DNA from: Setaria digitata
Taxonomy: Eukaryota > Nematoda > Chromadorea > Rhabditida > Setariidae
Reading direction: 5' to 3'
NCBI GenBank assembly: GCA_003640385.1
Contig: RCAB01000246.1
Span: forward strand, 1-64,000
Length of the DNA: 64,000 bases
In this document: positions 13,403 to 25,795 of the stretch, piece after piece
Layout of the letters: each line of letters starts with the position of its first letter
Numbering within the stretch: position 1 is the first letter of the stretch
Notes under the pieces: generated by a model
Told to the model about the DNA's origin: nothing
Database searches by the model: none
Seen by the model: only the letters and a program-made list of their open reading frames with translations
Translations under genes and position numbers: made by a program

Positions 13403-14227
13403 ATTGTGTCGTCAATTCTTTCTCTAGTCAAGTCAAGATAGGCTTTAGGCTCAGCTAGGCCAGAATACATCCTTTCGACTTATTACTATTCGATCTCTTT
13501 TCGATCTCGGAAATGCAAGGCCTTTTTGCTGTTTGAAAAGAAATGAGGAAACGAGAGAAAGGAATTGTTAGATAATTTTTTTTCTTTTTTTTTTTTTTTT
13601 TTTTACTGATTCATTTCATTGATAAGGAAACTCTTTTATCATATTTCATCATAAACTGTTATTCTCTTTACAAACATATTTTGTCCACTGATTAACCATG
13701 AAATTTTATTTTTTTTTTTAATTTTTTCTTATGTTTAATATACATGAAAATCATTTTTCTATACTTTTTTTCCTGTCAAAAGTCTAATATAGCAAAAAAT
13801 TTCACAGCGTTCATTTGTTCATCCAATTTTTCAATTTTTCTTTTTCCTATATTTATTTTTACAGAAAAAAGAAAAAGAAAAAAATGATAGTAAGGAGGAA
13901 ATTAATTTCGATAAATTAATTTAAGTAAACCAGCTGTTCAAGTTTGAAAAGACACAGTATGAAATTGAACAAAAATCACACAGTTAAATTGAATGTTTGA
14001 GAAATTATCAGTTATTATTAATCACCGTGGTATATTTCATCATTGCTTAATCTTCTTTTTTTTTGTTATAATTATATTCTTATCAAATAGTTTTAACCAT
14101 GTTATTTGTCAATTTTCAAAAAAATAATGCTTCAACAACAATTTATTCGACAATAGCAAATGATTAATTGTAATAAAGAATTAAATGAATGGTGCAATTT
14201 TCAGCAAAAAATATATCACCCATGCAT

Positions 14228-14230
14228 GGC

Positions 14231-14262
<32 letters not shown>

Positions 14263-14263
14263 A
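14228..14263. repeat. (TGAT)n microsatellite
   Basis: About eight perfect GATT/TGAT tetranucleotide units in a row following GGC. Confidence 0.9.
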
Positions 14264-16403
14264 GTTTGGTGTGATCAATATTAGTTCTCTTTTAAATGAG
14301 TGATTTTGCTCGATCACGAAAATTTATGAAAAGGAAACAGTAGTGAGGGTAGAAAGAAATAAGTAGCACACATATAATGAGGAAGCAAAAAGTGAAAGAA
14401 ACATATAAAAATTTTTGTTCGAAATAAGCATCGTTTTCAAAAAGCATCAAATTCCTTCCTTTGCTCTTCCTCATTTTTTAAAATTCACCTCAAGCCTGAA
14501 AAGTTCATCAGAATAAATTTTCTCATTCGGAATCTTTTAGCATTAGAAAAAAAAAGAAAAAAAAAAAGAAAAATGAAAAAATTTGATCGGTAGATTTAAA
14601 ATTATCACTAGTTATTCATAATTTTAACCATATACATTCGTATTCACTATCAAATTGTCTTTCATCTACTAAGAAACTCTTGCTAGGCACTTTCTGACAA
14701 TGATATAAAATAAAGCTATTATTATTATTGTTATTTTATGAATATTATTATCATTGTTATTTTATTATTATTATTATTGTTATTCTTATTATCATTAACC
14801 ATTATTATATTGTTATTATTAGAATGGTTAATTATTATTAATCATTATTGCTATTGCTGCTATTGCTATGTGTTCCAGAATATCATTCATCAGCATTACA
14901 TTGTAATGGGTCGGCATTTCCAAGAGAATAAACAAAAAAAAAAAAAAATCCATTACAAGTAAAAATTCATAATGTAAATAATGGCAATCCTTTCATCCTT
15001 GTCTCTTCTGGTCTCGACATTTTGAAATAGTTTCAACTTTAGCTTTTTTTTTTCTTTTTTTCTTAGCGCCAGCGCTTTGAAATCGCTCAGCAGTACAATA
15101 ATCGTTTTTCTTTTTTTTTTTTTTTTTTCATTGTGAAAATAAATTAACGGATGAATGAAGTTTGAACCGTTTCCTTTTTCCAAAAAAAAAAAAAAGTTAA
15201 AAGTTAGACGATTTATCCCTTGCACGCAATAGATGATGACTTCTTTTGCTGATGAAAAATGGAAAAACTTAAAAAGTTATTTGAGAAAAACTAACCAAAA
15301 AAAAAAGAAAAAAGATTGAAATATTTTCTGTGTGCATTCGTATGGAAGGAAAAATTTACACGATTATACGAATCAATTTGCTTACTGTTTACTTGTTTGC
15401 TTGTTTTTCTGTTACACCATTTTCCTTTTCTTTGCAGCTGTTTAAAGCGAATAATTTGTTTATTTTTTTCTCTTTTTCTTTTTCTTTTTTTTGTCCGAAA
15501 ATACTAATTGAAGTAATTGCTGAAAATTTTTAAGTAATTATGCGTTTAAAGTTTATAATTATGCTATGATAGTTTAGAATTATGCTAATCCTTTCGATTA
15601 TTTGAAATTATTGAAAATATCCTCCTTTTTTTTTTTTTGCAAATTTATCGCTTACCACTTGCAGTTTTTTCGCTTTCTAGTTTATCATTATGCTTGTTTA
15701 CTTGTTTTTTTTTTCTTACAGTGTTATGTTTTTTAGCTCAAAAAAAAAAAAAAAAATGCTCTTTTTTTCCTTGATGCACACTAATTGTTTTGGTCATTAA
15801 AGAAATTCATTACTAAAACATTTACATATTAAAGTATTAAGAATTTATAACAAGACAATATAAATAAGCATTCATTTCATAGTTATTTAACGAAGAAATT
15901 TTTCTTTTTAAAATTTTTTTTTTTTTCTGTGAAAGCAAACTTTTTCCTTTATTTCAAATTCGTCATTAGCAGATGATATCACTGACTGAAAAAGTTACAA
16001 ATGAAAAAAAAATTCTTCAAGGTAATATAAACAAACATTTAATACATATTTAGAAATTCATTCATTGATTATTTGGAAAATTTCACATTATTTTTTTGCA
16101 TTCATTTCAAACGAAGCAAAATTCACAAATTTATTGAAATGAATTTCATTTCAGCAGTTCACATCATATCCCACTTGTTGTTTCAAATTTAATATTCTTA
16201 CTAGCCTGTTTTGCCTCAATTAACATATATGAAAGGAAACGAAAAGATTTTTTTTTCTTCAATTTTATTGGTGAAAATTGCTCTTTCGTCACTTTCTTTG
16301 TTAATTTTCCCATTTTTCACGATCCATCCTTCACTCTTCCTTCTTTTCACCTTTTGTCACTTTTCGCTCCTTCTTAAAAGCAGAGAAAGAAAAGTTAGCT
16401 GAT

Positions 16404-16812
16404 GTATGATGATAATGGTGATGATAATAATGCTAACGATTGAAAATGATAGTAACAATGATAACATTGACGGTATAATAATAATAATAGGGATAATGAT
16501 GACGTTAACAAGGAGGAATATATGTACTAGATAAGTTTTTTATAATAACGATAGTGATGATGATAATGCTAACGATTGAAAATGATAGTAACAATGCTAA
16601 CATTGATGGTATAATAATAATAACAGGGATAATGATGACGTTAACAAGGAGGAATATATGTACTAGATAAGTTTTTTATGATAACGATAGTGATGATGAT
16701 AATGCTAACGATTGAAAATGATAGTAACAATGCTAACATTGTTACTATCATTGACGGTATAATAATAATAACAGGGATAATGATGACGTTAACAAGGAGA
16801 AATGTATGTGCT
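16404..16812. repeat. Three-copy 136-bp tandem repeat
   Basis: The marker GCTAACGATTGAAAATG starts at 16432, 16568 and 16704, an exact 136-base spacing. Copies share the block GGGATAATGATGACGTTAAC and the tail TACTAGATAAG. The third copy carries extra sequence that creates a perfect inverted repeat (16717-16752, listed separately). High identity suggests recent expansion. Confidence 0.9.
16717..16752. repeat. 16-bp-arm inverted repeat with 4-base loop
   Basis: AATGATAGTAACAATG, loop CTAA, then CATTGTTACTATCATT. The arms pair perfectly. It occurs only in the third copy of the 136-bp repeat; the other copies have the left arm alone. Confidence 0.85.
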
Positions 16813-17212
16813 AGATAACTCATTTTTTGAATTCAAAAATTAACATAAAAAAAAATGGAAGTAAATTTATTCCCTTCATTCTCTTTCCACTATTTCGCTG
16901 TTTTTTTTCAGATTCTTTTTTTTTTTTTTGAAAACTTACTTTCTGTTTTTCCTCATTGGCAAAAAAAAAAAAAACAATTTATGATTGACATACTAAGCTG
17001 AATTAGAATTTCCTTTTGTTTCTCTCAAATATTTTCAATATCTTTTTATAGAATTTTATCCAACTTTAACATTCATTTTATATATTAATTTACTTTCTGT
17101 TTTCTTTTTATAATTTTTTTTTTTTTTTTGGCCAATATGGCTGAAGAAATACAGAAAGTAAACATAGATATGTTTACTTTCATAAACATATAGTAAACAT
17201 ATATATATATAT

Positions 17213-17253
<41 letters not shown>

Positions 17254-19415
17254 TACTATATATATGTATATATAAAATAAAGTGTAAGAAAAGAAGCAAG
17301 GAAAAAATGAACTGTTGAGAGAGAGAGAGAGAGAGCGAAGGATAGAAAAAAAAAAAAAAAAAAAATGAAGGAATAGAATTGATTAAATATCAATTATAGT
17401 GATATATCATTTTTTTACTTTATTAGTTATCAAAAATTCTCCAAAAAAATTTGAAAAGTATTGTTATATTTCCTTTCATCATCTCAAATTTCGCTCATTT
17501 CCGTTTTTCTTTATTCTGAAATCCTTTCGCTTTTATCTGACAATCCCTTTCACCATTTTCTTTTTAAACGAAAATTTTAAAATTACATTATTATAAGCAT
17601 TTTCAACTTATTTCACTCATCCATGTATCTTCCATTGCATCATTAAATGGTCATTTAATTTCTATGACAATTTCGTATTGGAGCCACTTTCATTGGAACT
17701 TTTCTCTTATAAGTGGAAAAATACAATGCGACACATACTTTCGCATTTTTTCTCTTTTCATTTTTTTATTCAGTGTTTTATGAAACTCCCTCCATTTCTG
17801 TTGAATTCATTAGTTAATTTCAGAAAAATGAATTACTCATTTCAAATGACCAAATTTTTCATGGACAACATTTGCTGTTTTTTTTTTTTCTGGGCCTGAC
17901 TTTTTATTCTCTTTCTTCCCTCAAATGTTTGTTTTTTTTTTTGTGTAAAAAATTAATTGATAATTTGAAAAACAAGAATAAACTCTCATATCTCCCTTAC
18001 CGTTGTAATGTCTAATTAAAAGTTGCTTATTTGCTGGCAATTGAGTGAAACGAAATCACAAAATGTTTGCTTCTTTATGCATTTTTATTAGCAAATAAAT
18101 TTTCATCTAAATTGAAACTTTTTTTTTTTTCTAAACACATACATATAGTTTTCTCTTTTTTTCCAAATGATACTTGTAATCCAATTCATTTATTTTCTGC
18201 TGAGGAAGTTAGCAATTCAATTATCAGATAATCAGATTAAATGGACAGCTGCTACACTTCAATAATATATATAGTATGAATTTATTTCGGAGAAAAAGAC
18301 GCTTAGCAAGAGAAGAAATTAATAGCTAAAATTTTTATCATAAAATGGAATTTTGGTCGACTGTTTAGTTTTTCTTTTTCATTATGCTAACAAAAATTAA
18401 CAATCATTTTTGGAATAAATTAAGCAACAAAGGCATTCAATATTAATTGATTGTTGATGAATATGATTGATATGCTCTTTTCTTCTTTTTTTTTTATCAG
18501 TTTTTTTTATCACTCTTATGTTCATTTAAATTTTTTTTAAAAAAAAAATCTGATTTAAATTTTAAAAGAAAACAAACAAACAGCTTTCTTTAGTCTTAAT
18601 TTCTTTGCTTTCTTCTACTCTGTTGATTATATTTGCACAATGAAAGTTTAGACCAAAAATGACAATTCAATTGAAATAGTATAATTGTTATTTAGCGTTG
18701 GTAAGAAAGGAAGCTATCATTTCCTATTAGCACTAGAATCTAGAATCTAGACTCTGGGCCAATATCCGGTGATGGAGGACAGATGAGAAGAAATAAATGA
18801 ATGCATTTCGCGAATTCGCACACATTTCAATTGTTTGTCATTTCTTGCTAACCATATTAGACTTGAAAAAAAAAAAAAAAAGAAGGAAATGCATTCTCGA
18901 AGATATTGACTCGAGAGTATGTATGCTCATCGAGACCATCTTAAGCCTGCTGATTCAATATAAGCTGCTGAACAAGTGAATGAGAACTGAAACGAAATGT
19001 TCTTCAAAAATACATTTTTCAGTTTCACTTTTTTTTTTATCGTAATTTATTTCATCATTAATTTAGCTTGATACATTTCTATATTCAATCGTAATAGATG
19101 AATCCTTTTTATCTCTTAATATAAATACTTTTTTCTCTTTTTTAATTAATTTATTATTTATAATAGTATGATTTGGTCGATTATTCGATTAATCTTAATT
19201 TCTTCTCAGGTGTAACAATTATTAATTTAATTCCTTTTCTCTTTTCTTTCTTAGTTTTATTGACTAATTACATAATATGAATTGAGTGGATTATTTGTTT
19301 ATACAGTCATTCTATTAGTTCTAATTCTTGTAGATCCAGCAATTATACTTTTAATGTTTAAATTTTTTTTTTTCTACTGGTCTGAATTGTCCATAAAAGG
19401 AAAGAGTGATTTTAT

Positions 19416-19447
<32 letters not shown>

Positions 19448-22400
19448 AAAAAATAAAAATATATATTAATTAAAAAATTTTATGTGTGGAAATTTTGGAA
19501 AAATACATAGTGTATATAGAGTGGAGAAAGAGAAATGAAATTAGTGAAAGTAAACTATGCTTTTTCCATTTCAATTTTGTAAGAATGAATAGTTGTACGA
19601 TAGAAATGTTTGAAATTAACTTTTTTTTTTCAATATGAATTCTTTAAACTTTTAAAAAATGAAATTTTCTAAGCAAACTTTCAATCAGTGATATTTTTGA
19701 CAGATAAGTGATAAATGCTATTTGGAAAAATTTTTAGCTCTTACCTTTTGACTATCTATTTTTTGTCTAATTTTTAGTTATATCACAATTGATAGTGAAT
19801 TATTAGAAACTTATTTGTTCGTAATATTTTTGGTAAAATTCCATAATTTCTAGCACTTTTTCAATAACAAAAAGTTATAAAACGAAAAGTTCTTATCTCT
19901 TATCATTTCCAGTTAATGCTACTTTCATTCCGTTGTTTTGAATTAAACCGAAATTTCTCCATTTCTTCATTGGAACTTTTCTTCATTCACCTATTCTGTT
20001 CTTCTAATTTTTCCTTTTTTTTTTCAAAAAAAGTTCTATTTTATATGACGTTTTTGGAAAAAGCCGTTAATTACTTTTTACATTTGCAATATCTTCATCA
20101 TAACTTTTGCAAAAAAAAAAAAAAAAGAAAAAAAAAACAAAAGAAAAAGGTGTGAAAATCGGTTAAGCATAAAAATTAAAATGGTTATTACGAAAATGAT
20201 AATAAATGTGGCTTTCTGTCTTCATACCTTTATGAACAGAAATTTTTTCTTTGTATTAAAAATACTTCGACTTTTAATTCAAGGTTAAACTTTAGAAATT
20301 ATTTAGTTTTTTTTTTTTTGAAAAAGAAGAATTTACTAAAAATTGTAAAGTGGAAAAGAATTTCACGCACATTCTCGACTTTTTTATCATTTTTTTCCTT
20401 ATATTTTGATAGTGAATCATAATTCTTGTCACCAATATCACTGATTAGTTTCTACTTTTTTTTTTTAAATCGTCGTAATGGCTGTGCTCAGCTAATCATT
20501 AACTCCTATCACACCTTCCTCATTTTTTTTTCTTTACTAAACACCAGTGTTAGCTATTATCAGTTATCAGCATCGTTTCGTTCAACGCATAATCAGTAAC
20601 AATCATCAATCACTCTTAAATCATTTTTTGCAATCTTTATACCATTTCCTGCAATTTTTATTACCATCTATCATCTTCTGATCAGCAGGTGAAGAAACTT
20701 TATTAAAAAAAAAATCGGCAAAAATAAGGAAACTCATAGAAATAAACAGATTTCAAAATATATTAACATATATAAATGTTAAATATCGCGTTGATGTGAT
20801 TCATTTTCTCTTTTTTTTTTTTGCAAATTATTTATTCATTTATTTAAATGCATAGAGAAAAAGATTAATATTTAGAAAGGAAATATCTAGAGGCAAAATT
20901 ACTCACCATGGTAATTTTGCCTTTTTTTTTTCGAGATTCATTCTCGAGTAATTTCTTTTTTTTTAACTCAAAAATTTCTTAATAGCAATACTCTTATTCT
21001 TTTGTAAGCAAACTTTTAGCCGTCTGTTTACTGTCAGCTAAAAGTTTAAACAAACATTCCAAGTGAAATGATAATCAATGCTTCGAAATGGAATGTACGT
21101 ATCATTTTATTTTTAACGATTATTAACTTAAATCTCATCCATCTATTTGTATTGTTAAATGTAATTTCTTTTACATATTCAAATATTAAATAGTTGCATT
21201 ATTTCACAGATACTGAAGTAAGCAGTGAAACATTTGAAGCATTCTGCCTTTTTCCTCTCATAACTATAGTATTTAATAACCAATTCTTGAATATTTCCGA
21301 TAATAATTATGCTAATCTGTAGATTAAGTCAAATGGAATCGTAAGAAAGAGGTTGATATGATTGAAAGTTTTAAAGATTTCCTTTGTTTTTTTTTTTTCT
21401 CTTCTTTTGATAACATTTAACAAATTTCTAATTATTTCTGATATTAGAAATTTTATCGCTGTTATTCCATTTTTGATGATATAGACATATTATTACTATC
21501 ATCAGTAGATGTTATCCAATGAAAACTAGAAAAAAGCTAGAATTGAATTAACATAAGAAAAAAAAAAGTCAGTTTGCTTCTTTATCGAATAAATTATTAA
21601 ATTAAATTAGAAATGGATCTTTTGAAAACAATTCATGCGTTTTGAAATCCTTCTTCATCCATGTTTAAAATTTAAACTTTTGGGACTTATTAAGTTGAAA
21701 AAAAAAAATACGGAAATCATAGAACATTTTTTTCACTTTCAATATATGTATATTTCTATATATATATATGGAAGGATAGTTAAGTTTATATCTATAATAT
21801 ATATGCATATATTATATATTTTATACTTATTTATATTTATACTTATATTTGTATAGACACAACCTATTCTATTCCTCCCCACCTAACTTTTAATTTTATT
21901 TTTCTTTTTTGTGACTTTTACCTTTCAGTTTTTTCTATCCAATTTTTCTCCATTTTTTCCGCTTCTTTCTCCTTCTTTCCTTCTTTCACAATTTCAATTC
22001 AGAATCAAATAAGAAAGGAAATGTGAAAGGATGGTTAAGTGTCAGATGCAATATAATTTGATTCTGTATCCGCCATCATTCCTTCCTCCCTTTTCCAAAT
22101 TTTAATTTTTTCCTTCAAACAAAATTTTTTCGTCTTTTTTTTCAGCAAAGCTTCTGCCTTATTATTAATTTCATTTTTTAACTAATATATTCTGTTATTA
22201 TTTCACTTTTTATTGCTGCTATTAGTAAATGAATATAATGAATGAAATGAGTAATTTCCTAAGTATACAACAGTTTTGCTAGGTGTATGAAACTAGTGAA
22301 TAATAACAGTAACGAAGACGTGAAAAGAAAAAGGAAGAATGAGAAATGAATTAAGATTTAGTGAAAAGAAAATTTACAGGATAACTTGGTAAACTAATAG

Positions 22401-24792
22401 GCAGAAGTGTAAAAATTTAAAACATAGATTGATAAGAAAAAAGCTCAGCAAAAATATGATTAATGACAAGAGAAAATTAGTCCGAACTAAATAGATCGAA
22501 TGATTAAATAAATTTCAGAAATTATCCATAACTTGAGCTCAATTTACACTTGCATATTCCCTTTCATAAAATCCGATAATAAATTTGATAAATAATTCAT
22601 ATGAAGAAAGGACGGAAATTTGAGTGATGTTAAACTTTGTATTGGTTAAACTATAAATTATTAATTGCTTCACTAATTCTTTTTTATTTAATGGCAGTAA
22701 TATCGAAAAAAGCAAAAATAAGTACTGAAATTACTTTATTTGTTTCATATTCTTGCTAAAGTAAATCGTTATAAAACCATTTATTCATTAGCTTATTTAT
22801 TTACCATTTTCTTTAGCTAAATCAAAAAAAAAGTTCTGATTATTTAAATTTAAAATTCTCCTATCCTGAAGTTTATTTCGTTCCATTTTTGATGAGCGAA
22901 ATATTTACACCAATTTAAATTAATTTAACAACTTGTGTTATGCTTATATATTTAGTAATTTACTTTAAATCGTCCCCTTCCATTCTTTTTTCACATTTTA
23001 CCTTCAACGTTAACGTATTTTGATTAAAAAAAAAAAAAAAAAAAATGTTTCAATTTTTTAATACTTTAATTTCTCGTATTTTTATTCCAGTTGCAACTTC
23101 ATTTCAAAAGAAAAAAGCATGATAGATTATATTTTAAATTATTTTCTATTTCATTTCTTTTTTATCTTTTTTTTTTTAAACTTCCTCCTGAATTCAATCA
23201 ACTCTAAAATTTTTTAAATGAAACAATACCGGTATCATTGCTTATATTTTTTGTTGAAATTTTTGCCAATTTTGAAATTTTGTATAATTCATGAAAAAAA
23301 TTGAAATAATATTGTTGTGTTATAAAACATTTATTTTTGTAAACTGTCAATTCTATCATTTTGCTTTCCATTAAATAGTCTCTTCAATGCTAAAAAAAAA
23401 AGCTTTAATCTGTTCATTTCATTCCAGTGATTATCTCCTACTTTTTTTTTTATTTAGTGTTTCATGGAGCAGTTTGGAAATTTGAATAATTTTGAATTAT
23501 TGATTAGTTAAATGAAATACATATGATCATGATTTAAAAAAAAAAAAAAGAAAAACGCAGAAAATTGTTAGACCAATAAAACGAGGATTTGTGTCGGTTT
23601 TAGGAAAACGTTATTAATTATACTTCTATTTTATCTTTTTCTACAAATGACACTTTTATGGCTCCGTAAGTTGATTAGGAATATCATAAATTAGAAAAAG
23701 AAAAAGGATGATTAAGCATTTCTTCAAATAATTCTAACTTTATAGATTTCCCTTTTGTTTTTCTCAAATATCTGGTGGATTAAAATATATTTGATTTAAT
23801 AAACTGAATTTTTAACTTTTAAAATAATTTCAAAATTAATTGAAAGAGGAAAGAGAAGAAAAAAAAAATGAAACGCTAATTCAAAATATAATTTATCAAG
23901 CTGAAGAAGTTACTTCCTCATTTTTTACGCCGAAATTAATCGTTTCAGAGACTTTTTTTTTTTCTCCTTGCTTTTATTATATTATCGGTTTCTATCGTTT
24001 TTCCAATTTTCTACTTCGTTTCTTCCTCTTTAATGATCAGTTTCAAATTTAAATGAGGAAAAAGAATAAGAGGAAGAGAAAGAGAGGATGAAAGTGATGA
24101 ATTCGGCATTAATTTATTTTTACTTCATCAATTAATTTCTTTCGTGAAGTTCTTATATCACTTTCTTTAGTAAGTCACAAAACATCATTGACTTTCTTTG
24201 CGTATTAATTATAAATTATTGTTTATTCTAATTACAGCTAATTAGCGAGATTTAATTATACTAATTTCAGTGATACGGGAAAAACGAGTTGTTCCTTGCA
24301 AATTAAGTTTAATTTGATATTGTAAATTTGTGCTTAAAACTGGTTAGCTATTTCCGGCATATTTGTCGGTATTATTACTATCGGAAATGTTTTTTTAATA
24401 GTCCATTAGTTTCTTGTACCTTTTCTCAGTAGTCAATTTTAACATAAAGACTGATATAACTCAGTCTAAAATTTTATTAGCAAGCATTAATTTGTTGGTT
24501 GTCTGTTGATTAAGCTTTAATAAATAGAAAAATTTGTCACTTCATTAATTTCATAAATTTTCGTTTTTTTTTTTCGTAAAAATAATTTCTATTATTGTTT
24601 TGATTATAAGTACCATCTTCAAGAATATTTTCTTGTCAGTTATTTGTATTAGCAAGAAACAAATTCTCTCTTCCATTCTAATTCTTATTTTTTCATATGC
24701 AAAGCTAAAAAAAAAAAAAGTGTGAATCAATCAAATATGTATGATTCGTTAAATCATTCAGCAATGTATCAAAACATCTAGCAAAAAATTTT
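16813..24792. other. Gene-poor homopolymer-rich region
   Basis: Nothing that I can support as a gene on either strand. It contains a TA-dinucleotide tract at about 17200-17272, a short (GA)n at about 17320-17335, a poly-A run of about 28 bases near 19419-19446 and TA-rich sequence near 21740-21850. Open frames of 60-80 codons are Phe/Lys-rich readings of homopolymers. Confidence 0.55.
17200..17272. repeat. (TA)n microsatellite
   Basis: Long alternating TA tract, interrupted by ACTATATA blocks. It is immediately preceded by repeated AAACATA-type sequence. Confidence 0.9.
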
Positions 24793-25046
24793 GTAAAAAG
24801 CATGCTCCCAGCCGAATATTCCATAGAAAGCGTGCAGCTAATGAATTTTCTGTAAAAAACATGTTTCTTTACCGAATGTTCCACAGTAAGCATGCAACCA
24901 ACCAACGAAAGCTCTGTAAAAAGCATGCCGTTAGCCGAATATTCCATAAAAAGCATGCAGCTGTTCGAATATTCTCTATAAAAAGCATGCACTAATCAAA
25001 TGCAATAAACGCGTCATTTAATGGAATTTCTGCAAAAAGCATGCAA
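24793..25046. repeat. Minisatellite with AAAAAGCATGC core, about eight units
   Basis: Core hexamers (GCATGC or one-base variants GCGTGC and ACATGT) lie at 24800, 24830, 24859, 24890, 24923, 24953, 24985 and 25039. Spacing is mostly 29-33 bases with a final 54-base gap. Between cores there is often AGCCGAATATTCCATA or a variant. The minus strand stays open across it (24705-24992) only because the unit is often close to 30 bases; the product is repetitive and is not a gene. Confidence 0.85.
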
Positions 25047-25795
25047 TTTAAGTGAAATATACTTGCAAAAAAAAAAAGAAAAAATTAAAAAACATCTCGT
25101 CGGTAATATAATGTTGTGGGGCATAATATTAAAAAGGATATCAATAGTATCTTTTCCCGTAAATATTGATTGATCAGAATATTAGCGTTATATTTCTTGA
25201 ATGATAATTTTATGGAACTTTTACTTATCACTTCTTTTATCAGCACTTATCATACCATTAGTATTTTCTTGCTTATCTCACTGCCATGCTTAATTTTTTT
25301 AATTTAATTTAATTTAATTTTTCTTTTGCAAAGTTTTTCTTTAGGAAAGGATTGTTATCATTTTTAAGCTTAAGTGATGTGATATTTTCTTATCATCTTA
25401 TTTATCACAAATGTTTTCAAATATTATGTGATGTATTAAATCGTAAATTTACGAAATTATGTGTAATTTAGGGGATTTTCCTTTCATTCTTTGCTGCTGC
25501 TATTACGGCTTGATAACTTGACATAATTTAGGATATTTCAGCTTAATTAAACTTTTTAACTTCTGAATGAAAGTGGTGATTCCATTTCATTAGTAATTTC
25601 AGAACTCTGAACGATAAAAAAGTAATGATTTTCAACTGTCTATATTTATCAAATTGATGTGTTATATTTTGAAAAACAGAGAAAGGGAGAAAAGCTTTCG
25701 ATGATTTACTTTGTTATATGCTGATTCTGTGTATTACTTTCCTTTTTCTTGAGAAAAAAGAAAAATTAATTTACAACTGAAAGACTGAAATTAAA
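25047..25795. other. Upstream region of klp-4
   Basis: No exon recognised. It should hold the klp-4 promoter and 5' UTR. A short (AATTT)n run lies near 25300-25320. I see no unmistakable core promoter element. Confidence 0.5.

Larger units (their letters stand above)
13107..16403. other. Gene-poor region with microsatellites and a GC-rich hairpin
   Basis: No supported exon. Contents: a compact hairpin at 13378-13402, a (TGAT)n run at 14228-14263, an ATT/GTT-rich stretch around 14716-14860 and many T and A runs. Leu/Ile-rich open frames here are readings of those repeats. Confidence 0.55.

Noticed and set aside
14738..14962. Ile/Leu-rich open frame that looks like a membrane protein
   Set aside because: It is a reading of an ATT/GTT microsatellite.
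24705..24992. 95-codon repetitive open frame on the minus strand
   Set aside because: It is a translation of the GCATGC minisatellite; the unit length keeps the frame open.
8650..25795. Search for tRNA genes, transposon proteins or bacterial endosymbiont insertions
   Set aside because: No B-box-like tRNA core, no transposase or reverse transcriptase motif and no long GC-shifted open frame were seen by eye; a tRNAscan-SE and BLAST run would be decisive.
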